From Planctomycetaceae bacterium (GTDB lineage Bacteria > Planctomycetota > Planctomycetia > Pirellulales > Thermoguttaceae), in NCBI GenBank assembly GCA_031276415.1, contig JAISNF010000168.1, forward strand, positions 1 through 6,897: DNA of 6,897 bases. Reading direction: 5' to 3'. This document shows positions 1 to 5,674 of the stretch, piece by piece. A program made the position numbers and the translations under genes. Under the pieces are notes generated by a model. That model did not search any database, was not told the origin of the DNA, and worked only from the letters and a program-made list of their open reading frames with translations. Each line of letters begins with the position of its first letter. The first letter of the stretch is position 1.

Positions 1-69
1 TAAACTCAATCAATTGCCCGTTACACCGCAAATCGTCAATACATGATCGAAGTGTACAATAACCCATAA
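1..69. other. Unassigned left edge, possible 3' end of a neighbouring gene
   Basis: No gene can be assigned here. On the plus strand, one frame is open from the window edge to a TGA at 44-46. Another frame runs from just after a TAA at 1-3 to a TAA at 67-69, giving 21 codons ending in MIEVYNNP. The second is attractive because its stop lies one base before the inverted repeat that starts at 71, mirroring how fliS ends at the other arm. That would make it a gene convergent with fliS. However, its in-frame TAA at 1-3 leaves it too short to identify. On the minus strand an ATG at 65-67 opens a frame to the edge without a visible ribosome binding site. Confidence 0.15.
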
Positions 70-70
70 A

Positions 71-182
71 TAGTTGATAGTTGAGAGTGGATAGTGGAGA
101 GTGTCGCAAGCGGATTAAAAAACATTGCGGCAATAATTCCGCATTGCGACACTATCCACTATCCACTCTCAACTATCCACTA
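71..182. repeat. Inverted repeat at the 3' end of fliS (38-bp arms)
   Basis: The left arm is 71-108 and the right arm 145-182. They are reverse complements at 36 of 38 positions, separated by a 36-nt loop. The loop holds a nested stem, tgcgg at 126-130 pairing with ccgca at 139-143. The arms are built from tagt/gata-type units (tagttgatagttgagagtgg) and end in gtgtcgca, followed by a gcgga tail. The right arm begins immediately after the fliS stop codon. It could be a bidirectional terminator or an mRNA 3'-stabilising structure, although no clear U-run follows, or a small mobile repeat. A related copy follows fliD. Confidence 0.85.
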
Positions 183-980
183 TTATGCGTCCCAAGTGTT
201 GCCGGAGGTGGAAACAGTGGTTTGAGCGGATTGTTGTGAATCATTGGCGGGAGTTGTTGTTGCGGGCGGTTTGGCTCCGACTCCTCCGGTTCCAATTCCG
301 GCTCCTCCGGTTTTGGCGGCTGTTGCTCCGGCAAGAGAACTGTCCGTCTGAATCCCGCTCTGAATTCCCCCCTGAATCCCGCTCTGAATCCCACTAGCCA
401 TGCCAAGCGGGCGAACTCCCTGAATAAATGAAGGTCGCGTAAATGTTGCTGTTGACTTGCCCGATGTTGAATTGCCTAATGTTGCTGTTGACTTGCCCGA
501 TGTTGTGTTGCCCGATGCGGTTTGTTGCGGCGGAACTCGCGTTGAAAGATCAAGTTTCGTGCCTTCATTCGGAGATTGGTTCGCCGGACTAATTGTTGTG
601 CCGAATTTTTCACAAACCAGACGCCACGTTTCACGCTCCGAATTAAGAACCCGCAACGCATCGTCCAACTTCTGTTCGTCATGCGACATGCCGCTCTCCG
701 CAAGACGACGGAATATAAAAAGATAAATCGACGCTAACTTCTTGGCAATATCAGGACTGCCCTCCCGATCAAGCGAACAAAGTATCTCCGCAATAATATC
801 TTGCGCACGGGAAAGCGATTCAATTCCGTCATCATACTTTTGATCCTTCCAAAACTGTTTCGTCCGATGAATATTCTTAATCGCCGCTTCCACCAATAAT
901 AGTTGCAGTTTTTGCGGAGTTGCCGTGTGAACTTCCGCCTGAAGGTAATTATGACGAATGGATTGTCTTGGCTGCATCAT
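183..980 (-). CDS. fliS: Flagellar export chaperone FliS with a long low-complexity C-terminal tail
   Basis: FliS binds the C-terminal segment of flagellin in the cytoplasm, prevents premature polymerisation and delivers flagellin to the flagellar type III export gate. Residues about 10-127 look like a complete FliS four-helix domain. The N-terminal signature is NYLQAEVHTATPQKLQLLL (11-29), followed by alternating helices through SERETWRLVCEKF. FliS proteins are normally about 120-140 residues; this one has 265. Residues 128-265 form a Ser/Thr/Gly/Pro-rich, probably disordered tail. The tail contains two 12-residue repeats (SGNTTSGKSTAT at 156-167 and LGNSTSGKSTAT at 168-179), four GIQ units at 196-211 and a Gly-rich patch near 225-235. 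The start is the first of two adjacent ATGs (978-980 and 975-977), and neither has a clear Shine-Dalgarno. It lies 141 bases downstream of fliD on the same strand. The domain call is firm; the tail's role is unknown. Confidence 0.9.
   Translation of the reverse strand: MMQPRQSIRHNYLQAEVHTATPQKLQLLLVEAAIKNIHRTKQFWKDQKYDDGIESLSRAQDIIAEILCSLDREGSPDIAKKLASIYLFIFRRLAESGMSHDEQKLDDALRVLNSERETWRLVCEKFGTTISPANQSPNEGTKLDLSTRVPPQQTASGNTTSGKSTATLGNSTSGKSTATFTRPSFIQGVRPLGMASGIQSGIQGGIQSGIQTDSSLAGATAAKTGGAGIGTGGVGAKPPATTTPANDSQQSAQTTVSTSGNTWDA
348..395 (-). repeat. 12-bp tandem repeat, four units, inside fliS
   Basis: Four consecutive 12-bp units based on ctgaatcccgct (plus strand) start at 348, 360, 372 and 384. 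The first and third are identical; the second and fourth differ at a few positions. They encode the four-residue unit (S/G)GIQ in the FliS tail. Being in frame and a multiple of three, the array can expand or contract by slippage without breaking the gene. Confidence 0.9.
443..514 (-). repeat. 36-bp tandem duplication inside fliS
   Basis: Two adjacent 36-bp units, 443-478 and 479-514, match at 32 of 36 positions. The first 27 bases are identical. They encode the 12-residue repeats containing TSGKSTAT in the FliS tail. The near-identity at DNA level indicates a recent duplication, or continued homogenisation, within a tail that is otherwise not conserved in the family. Confidence 0.9.
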
Positions 981-1021
981 GAATTAATCGTTATCGTTAA
1001 TAGCAAATAGTTTTTTAATTA

Positions 1022-1124
1022 TTTTAGTTATAGTTAGTTAATAGTGTTCATAAAACAGCGTCATAATATTTGTCCTCATATTATTTCCGCCTGCGAACTA
1101 TTCACGATTAACTATTCACTATTA
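1022..1124. repeat. Imperfect inverted repeat between fliD and fliS, same family as 71-182
   Basis: The arms run roughly 1022-1069 and 1078-1124. The innermost stem is perfect: ataatat at 1063-1069 pairs with atattat at 1078-1084 across an 8-nt loop. The right arm, read on the minus strand, starts at the fliD stop codon. Its first 29 bases (1124 down to 1096) match the 29 bases starting at the fliS stop (185 down to 157) at 23 positions. Both copies then continue into a cgca-gcggaa tail. The left arm is a shortened, more diverged partner. A further fragment of similar taatcgttatcgttaatag sequence reaches the fliS start. Possible roles are an intra-operon terminator, a processing site, or a repeat insertion. 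Confidence 0.7.
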
Positions 1125-4100
1125 ACTGCCTGTGTTTGTGTAGTTTGAAGACCATGCGCTGGAAATAGAGGTAACCGTGTTCATATCAGACGACATTTTG
1201 GCTAACGCCTGTTCCATTGCGTAAAATTTATTGAGCATCATTTGCCTCTTCACATCAAGCCGCTCTTGCAAAAACGCAATACGTTCTTCGTTTTTGGTGA
1301 TTTTTGCGTCAATCGTATCGCGTTCATGGTAAGCGATGCCGTTGTAGTCCGTCAGCAAATTGGCGGCATCCATGAATGTTTGCGCCCAACCGGTTTTAAT
1401 TGTCGTCGGTTTTCCGTCTTCTCCTGAAATTTCCTGCTCCTTGAAGAAAAAATCCCGAATACCGTCAGGATTGCTTTCATACAACCTATCAAAAACCGTT
1501 TCATCAAATGTTAATGTTCCGGTTGACGAGTTGATCGATTCATCATCAATACTGGGACGCAATGAAATTCCGAGTGATTGTAATGAATTAATTCCGGGTA
1601 TTCCATAAACCCGCTTCAAAAGCGCATCCGCAATCGTCCGGTCAAACGCTCTGGCAACATGGTTGTTGTACAAAATCTTGCCCTGATTTAATTCGGGATC
1701 GTAATAAGTATATGCATTGAGTAGATTGCGAAATTCATTGTAGTTATCAACGAAAGTTTGAAGCGACACCTTAATATCAATACTTGATTTTTCGCATGTT
1801 ACCGTAACCGGCGTATCGGAAGTTCCTTTGACGGTAATATCAACACCGCTAATAACATTTTTGAACGTATTCGAACCGGAATGAAGAACCATGCCGGTAG
1901 AACTTTTGGCATCGCCGTAAACAAGAACCGCATCACTCGCTTCGGTCATATTTTCTGTTGTTAAACCGAGACAGGAAAGATCAATATTCATTCCCGCCGC
2001 TACGCCGGTTGTTTTGCTTGAAATCGCCAAACGATAAGGCGAAGTCGAACCGTCAGAAATAATGGAAGCGGAAAAATTACCGCCGGCGTCATTGATTTTC
2101 TGGCGAATATCATCAAGCGTGTCCGTTTCAACAACCTCAATTTTATGCGTTGTACTGCCTTCAATCTGCAAATGTCCGTTTTCGTTTTTCTGCGATTGAT
2201 TCGCCGATTTGTTGATGCCCAAGTCGGCGGCAAATTTTGAAACACTGTCGTCATAACAGGAAAAACTGCCGCTTCCGCCGGCAAATTCTTCAAGAAGAAT
2301 TCCGTCTCCGGCATCGTTAATTCTTGCCTGCACGCTTATACTTGTGCGGTTAATACTGTCAATAACATCGCCGAGTGTTTGATGGGTTTTGGAATCGAAA
2401 GCCAATATTTCCGAGCGTCCGGCGGAATCCGTAAGGCTGATTTTTGCGCCTGCCAGCGTAATTCCTCTGCCGCCGTTTAAGTCGGAAAGTTTGGTCGCAT
2501 ACGAAACGATTTGCCGGTTCATACTTCCGCCGTTCACTTTTGACAAGGCGGAATCAACATTCAATCCAAACGACGAGGCGATATTCGGGCTGGATGTTGT
2601 GGTTACGGTTGTTGATTCGCCGCCTTCTTCTTCCGACGGAACTTCGGTCGTGGTTGTTGTGGTTTTGTCCCGAAAAATCAGATTGGTGGCGGTTTTTCCT
2701 GTTGTATCAACGATTTGGAAACCGGTTTTGGTGTCGTTCATACGAACAGAAATTCCAATTCCGAATTGCTGTGGTTCGCCTTCCGCAACTTCAATTTCAG
2801 CGGTTTGCAATTTTTGATTCAGCAGGGTAACCGCTTTTTCAAAAGTTTGCATGGAATCGAGTTCTTCCTGTGTGAACGACAGGACGGCTTTATTACCGGC
2901 GCGGTCTTGAACTTCGATTTCTCCGGCGGTTGCTTTCGATAATCCGTAACCGCCGTTGAGTGTGGACATGAGCGGAGAACTTAGACCGCCGATAAGTTGT
3001 CGGGTTGTCAGTGTTCCTTCTTCGGCGTTGATTCCGACTTCGTAATCTCCGTCAATAAGCCCCAATGTCCGAAAAATCGGACTAAGATTTCCGCTTGGCT
3101 GGATAAAATCGGTTATCCTGTCGGCATCGCCTGTGGTTGTATCACGAAAAACAATCCGCCGCCCGTCATCGCTAATCGACGCCTGAACTTTTCCGGCAAC
3201 TCCATTCGCATCGGTTGAATTATTGATTGTTTCGAGCAAATCGCCGATAGTTAGTTCACGATTAATTTCGGGAGCACCCGCTTCAATTTCTGCGGTTGTG
3301 GAACGCCGGTTAAAATCAATCAACACCATCGAACCGTCTTTACAATACACCGTAATTTCCGGCAAAACAGAATCAAAAACCAAACCGTTTCCATCATTGA
3401 GATGGTTGAGGCTCATATTTTCGCCAAGCCGGTAAATCGAATTTCCTTCGGCAATTCCGTTTGAATCCGCCGTCAGTTCGGCAAGACCAAGTGATGATGC
3501 GGTCGTGCCGCCCGCAACTTCCTGAACCACAAACTTAGAAGGATCGCCGCCACTCAAATCCGTCAGAACAATCCGATCATCAATCAGTTCCGCCGAAACA
3601 TCAATATCATTCGTATTGTTAATCGTTTCGATGATGTCGTTCATTGTTACGGCATTGCGCAGATCAATCGTAGCACGTGTACCGCTTCCGTCGGTTATTC
3701 GGATTTGTCCTTTGGTAAAACCATCACCGCCGTTGATATTTTGCAGTTCAATATCATTTTCGAGCGACCAACTTTTACCAATCGTGATTGTTCCGGTTTT
3801 TCCCAGTGCTTCCGTGTCGCTGATAACACCTTGAGCCACTGTTTGCTGGGTTGTTGCAACTTGAAGCGGTGTAAAAGTATAGGAACCGGTTGTGGGAGTT
3901 CCATTTCTTGTTGCAACCAATGCGTCACTGCTGCTGGTTGGCTCGCAACGGTTAAAAGGATCCGCTTTGTTCAGATTATTGATCGTGTAACTTGATCTCA
4001 GGAAGTAGGTCATCAACTCTTCAAGAGCAACTCTTTCCTCCGACAAGAGTTTATTCCGGTTTTCAAGATTTACCTTTGTAACCGAATCAAGAGCAATCAA

Positions 4101-4166
4101 TTTATCAACCAAACCAACATAGTCAATCCCCGAAATAAGTCCGACACTACTCTGAATACCTGTCAT
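1122..4166 (-). CDS. fliD: Flagellar filament cap protein FliD (hook-associated protein 2), long form
   Basis: FliD forms the cap at the filament tip and folds exported flagellin into place. The N-terminal FliD domain covers about residues 8-110 and begins GLISGIDYVGLVDKLIALDS. The middle has about five flagellin-hook IN-like segments, each opening with an NGG/NDG-G turn and containing a DxIxxIN motif. They lie near residues 143-225, 253-370, 402-495, 560-650 and 663-730. The C-terminal FliD domain is about 740-985 and includes FVDNYNEFRNLLNAYTYYDP and LQSLGISLRP, followed by a coiled coil (HERDTIDAKITKNEERIAFL). A Thr/Glu-rich linker lies near 496-525. At 1014 residues it is about twice the enterobacterial length, mostly through extra IN-like domains that should lie on the exposed surface of the cap. 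The start at 4166 is supported by an AAGG. It is upstream of fliS on the same strand, a typical fliD-fliS order. Confidence 0.93.
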   Translation of the reverse strand: MTGIQSSVGLISGIDYVGLVDKLIALDSVTKVNLENRNKLLSEERVALEELMTYFLRSSYTINNLNKADPFNRCEPTSSSDALVATRNGTPTTGSYTFTPLQVATTQQTVAQGVISDTEALGKTGTITIGKSWSLENDIELQNINGGDGFTKGQIRITDGSGTRATIDLRNAVTMNDIIETINNTNDIDVSAELIDDRIVLTDLSGGDPSKFVVQEVAGGTTASSLGLAELTADSNGIAEGNSIYRLGENMSLNHLNDGNGLVFDSVLPEITVYCKDGSMVLIDFNRRSTTAEIEAGAPEINRELTIGDLLETINNSTDANGVAGKVQASISDDGRRIVFRDTTTGDADRITDFIQPSGNLSPIFRTLGLIDGDYEVGINAEEGTLTTRQLIGGLSSPLMSTLNGGYGLSKATAGEIEVQDRAGNKAVLSFTQEELDSMQTFEKAVTLLNQKLQTAEIEVAEGEPQQFGIGISVRMNDTKTGFQIVDTTGKTATNLIFRDKTTTTTTEVPSEEEGGESTTVTTTSSPNIASSFGLNVDSALSKVNGGSMNRQIVSYATKLSDLNGGRGITLAGAKISLTDSAGRSEILAFDSKTHQTLGDVIDSINRTSISVQARINDAGDGILLEEFAGGSGSFSCYDDSVSKFAADLGINKSANQSQKNENGHLQIEGSTTHKIEVVETDTLDDIRQKINDAGGNFSASIISDGSTSPYRLAISSKTTGVAAGMNIDLSCLGLTTENMTEASDAVLVYGDAKSSTGMVLHSGSNTFKNVISGVDITVKGTSDTPVTVTCEKSSIDIKVSLQTFVDNYNEFRNLLNAYTYYDPELNQGKILYNNHVARAFDRTIADALLKRVYGIPGINSLQSLGISLRPSIDDESINSSTGTLTFDETVFDRLYESNPDGIRDFFFKEQEISGEDGKPTTIKTGWAQTFMDAANLLTDYNGIAYHERDTIDAKITKNEERIAFLQERLDVKRQMMLNKFYAMEQALAKMSSDMNTVTSISSAWSSNYTNTGS

Positions 4167-4173
4167 AAATTTA

Positions 4174-4177
4174 CCTT
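4174..4177 (-). promoter_or_regulatory. Ribosome binding site of fliD
   Basis: Read on the minus strand, AAGG (in ttaaggtaaattt) ends 7 nt before the ATG at 4164-4166. It is the only Shine-Dalgarno-like match near this start, and it supports the chosen start of the cap protein. Confidence 0.6.
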
Positions 4178-4202
4178 AATTTATCTTGTTCCCGTAAATC
4201 TT

Positions 4203-4325
4203 TCAAATTTTTATAACCCTGTCTTTAATAATCATGACGCCAATTATTCCAACACCAAATGATTTTGCAGCGATGAGATAAACATTCGCCGCATCCCAAA
4301 CAACAATCTGCGGACGGAACTCTTT
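4203..4325 (-). pseudogene. Coding-like remnant upstream of fliD, unidentified
   Basis: Minus-strand codons from 4325 to a TGA at 4203-4205 spell a 40-residue, protein-like stretch: KEFRPQIVVWDAANVYLIAA, then a Gly/Ile/Val-rich segment, then IIKDRVIKI. The stretch is visibly richer in G and C than the DNA at 4331-4600. It has no usable start: a TAA (4326-4328) precedes it in frame, and the only internal ATG is at residue 31. Its stop is 36 bases from the fliD ATG, the spacing expected of an upstream operon gene. I infer that it may be the surviving 3' end of a decayed gene. I do not recognise the family, and chance is a real alternative. Confidence 0.25.
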
Positions 4326-4330
4326 TTAAT

Positions 4331-4606
4331 AACAATTTACCATGACATCATCATTTTTATCGGTTGTCAATTTCCAAAACAATGATGTTTGTATATCGAA
4401 TACCATATAACAAAGAAACACAAAATAGACAAAATAAGCAATATAGACATTATAAATAACTTTTAAGCAGGAAAGCGTTAAAAAATATTCTTTTGCCGAA
4501 AAATCATGCAATATAAAACAACTCAAAATGTTATAACCGTTATAATTTGCGTAAAGTTTTTGATGTTTACACATTTGAACGCTAAAAACTCAAATTTACT
4601 TTTTAA
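4331..4606. other. AT-rich spacer without a supported gene
   Basis: This stretch is strongly A+T-rich and has no RNA gene or clear promoter. A minus-strand open frame from 4574 to 4326 could encode 82 residues rich in Tyr, Phe, Cys and Asn. That composition is what random AT-rich DNA gives, and there is no ribosome binding site. A short near-palindrome, ttataaccgttataa, lies around 4530-4545. It shares the aaccgtt core found in the outer arms of the palindrome at 4914-5286. Confidence 0.5.
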
Positions 4607-4825
4607 AACCACAGAGAATAAATTTTTAAAAAATTTATTTTAGATCAAAAGTCAAATATTAAGGGAACTTCTAAAAACCACAAATTTATTTTTATTAACC
4701 ACAGAGGACACAGAGTTCACAGAGGGAATTTTTAATTGGAATCAAAACGTTATTTAATATTTGACTTTTGATCTAAAATAACTTTATAAAATTAAAATTT
4801 TCTTCTCTGCGTTCTCTGTGGTTAA
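4607..4825. repeat. Nested inverted repeat with accacagag ends
   Basis: A perfect 28-bp inverted repeat (4635-4662 and 4754-4781, containing tagatcaaaagtcaaatatt) forms the core. Further out, the arms continue imperfectly and end in matching aaccacagagaa sequences: 4607-4618 on plus, and the reverse complement finishing at 4825. The right arm carries about 16 extra bases (a second gcagagaa unit and flanking bases). The 91-bp centre holds a third accacagag copy in the left-arm orientation. There is no ORF inside and no clear target-site duplication. This fits a small non-autonomous or structural repeat, or a piece of RNA that folds on itself. Confidence 0.85.
4700..4726 (+). repeat. 9-bp-period cacagag tandem repeat, three units
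   Basis: The units are cacagag followed by two variable bases (ga, tt, gg), starting at 4700, 4709 and 4718. The same 9-bp phasing appears on the opposite strand in the right arm near 4803-4823 (two units) and again at 6778-6793. From memory, accacagag-type repeats recur in intergenic DNA of many environmental bacteria; their function is not established. Confidence 0.8.
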
Positions 4826-4901
4826 ATAAACTGTGCTTAAATAAAGAGCCGATTATTTAGAAATTGCCTAATGGTTAAAAGGTTAATATTAAATAGTTAG
4901 A

Positions 4902-4928
4902 GGAACTTTTAAAAACCATAAATTTATT
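4902..4928 (+). repeat. Direct repeat of 4664-4690
   Basis: The 27 bases starting ggaacttttaaaaaccata match 4664-4690 (ggaacttctaaaaaccaca) at 25 of 27 positions. One copy lies in the centre of the cacagag element and the other at the outer edge of the fold-back palindrome. The two neighbouring elements therefore share sequence and may have a common origin. Confidence 0.75.
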
Positions 4929-5286
4929 GTAACCGTTAACGGCTTTTTAAAAAAGTTGGTATTTTTTTTATTTGTAACTATTCAGTGGAATTTGCGAAAA
5001 CGTATTGTCATTGTTTCGACAAACCTCATTTTAACCTAATTTTTCTTTACAAAACAACCTCAGTAGCAAAAAATCATGAAAAATCCGACCTCATTACCTC
5101 ATTAAAAAATGAACGAATAATGAGGTAATGAGGTTTGTATTGGGTGGCATTCATTGCTACTGAGGTTGTTTTGTTAGGAAAAATTAGGTTGAAATGAGGT
5201 TATCGAAAATGAACACGAAACCATTGAGGCAATTCTACGGAATAGTTATCAATTCAGCCGTGAACGGTTACAGCGTTTTAATGGTT
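4914..5286. repeat. Large fold-back palindrome (about 190- and 170-bp arms)
   Basis: The inner arms, 5022-5104 and 5118-5201, are reverse complements with few mismatches except an 18/19-base diverged patch. They close on a perfect 17-bp stem (5088-5104 with 5118-5134) and a 13-nt loop. The octamer acctcatt occurs three times in the left arm (5023, 5088, 5096), and its complement three times in the right (5119, 5127, 5193). Outside this core the symmetry continues in decayed form. taactattc near 4976 pairs with gaatagtta near 5240, and tgtaaccgtt-acggct near 4928 pairs with agccgtgaacggttaca at 5256-5272. aaccat at 4914 pairs with atggtt at 5281-5286. No ORF lies inside. It resembles a MITE or an insertion with long inverted arms; a structured RNA is the alternative. 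Confidence 0.85.
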
Positions 5287-5482
5287 AGTGTTTTAAGTTC
5301 AAGTTAGGTTTAAGTATTTCAAGTAAATCTCCACGACGAAATGTCGCAATACAAAGCAAAACAAAAGCGGCAGACTTTTTTCTTGTAACATCACCGGAGG
5401 GAACAAGAGATTCTAATAATTCCTCTTGTTCTTTAACAATTCCATTGACCCATTGGTCGATAATTCCGGCGTTAATATCCAT
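5285..5482 (-). CDS. Small hypothetical protein, possibly a truncated gene
   Basis: This is a 65-residue ORF of unrecognised family. The first half is acidic and probably helical (IDQWVNGIVKEQEELLESLV). After a short SGDVTRKKS turn comes a hydrophobic-to-basic segment (AAFVLLCIATFRRGDLLEIL) and the end LKPNLNLKH. It has a mixed, protein-like composition, unlike the surrounding AT-rich DNA. The segment AAFVLLCIA is too short and too close to charged residues to be a confident membrane helix. No convincing Shine-Dalgarno precedes the ATG at 5480-5482. The stop codon at 5285-5287 sits exactly at the outer end of the palindrome at 4914-5286. The frame may therefore have been cut short by that element, leaving an N-terminal fragment. 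It could also be a genuine small gene with a 3' structure. Confidence 0.45.
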   Translation of the reverse strand: MDINAGIIDQWVNGIVKEQEELLESLVPSGDVTRKKSAAFVLLCIATFRRGDLLEILKPNLNLKH

Positions 5483-5613
5483 ATAAATAATCTGCTTTAT
5501 TTTTGAGAATACAAATTACATGAAAAAATATAACAAAAAAATTGTAAGAGTAACGGTAATTTTGACGGACGTCATTTGACCATCTCAATCACCGAACAGT
5601 CAAAATCATCAAT

Positions 5614-5633
5614 ACAATACGTAACAATACGTA
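5614..5633 (+). repeat. 10-bp tandem duplication acaatacgta
   Basis: There are two exact adjacent copies of acaatacgta (5614-5623 and 5624-5633) in the spacer downstream of the ThuA-like gene. No gene or promoter is evident around them, so the meaning is unclear. Confidence 0.7.
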
Positions 5634-5646
5634 AAACGAAAATTGC

Positions 5647-5669
5647 GTACCGAAAATATTATTTTGTAC
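5647..5669 (-). terminator. Weak AT hairpin downstream of the ThuA-like gene
   Basis: gtac at 5647-5650 pairs with gtac at 5666-5669, and aaaat at 5653-5657 with atttt at 5661-5665. This gives a 9-bp stem with a 2-base bulge and a 3-nt loop. On the minus strand it starts 5 nt after the TAA of the ThuA-like gene. It is mostly A-U and lacks a clear following U-run, so it is only a candidate transcription end. Confidence 0.3.
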
Positions 5670-5674
5670 TTTTA

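Noticed and set aside
348..514. Tandem repeats as a CRISPR array
   Set aside because: The units are adjacent with no unique spacers, are in frame with fliS and encode its low-complexity tail.
2389..2817. Plus-strand open frame of 142 codons inside fliD
   Set aside because: It lies entirely antisense to a well-supported FliD coding region, is rich in Val/Ser/Pro as expected from the complementary frame, and shows no recognisable family.
4178..4206. Sigma-70-like promoter for fliD (TTGAAA, 17 bp, TAAATT on the minus strand)
   Set aside because: The -10 box touches the AAGG ribosome binding site, so the transcript would start at or after it. Such matches are also common by chance in AT-rich DNA.
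4326..4574. Minus-strand 82-codon open frame in the AT-rich spacer
   Set aside because: It has a Tyr/Phe/Asn/Cys-rich composition typical of random AT-rich DNA, no ribosome binding site and no recognisable domain. It shares a frame with the fragment at 4203-4325 but is separated from it by a TAA.
5520..5579. Plus-strand 19-codon ORF starting MKKYNKKIV
   Set aside because: It is very short, with no ribosome binding site and no supporting context.
5559..5606. Possible hairpin attttgac / gtcaaaat
   Set aside because: It is only 8 bp with a 32-nt loop, and such pairings are expected by chance in AT-rich sequence.
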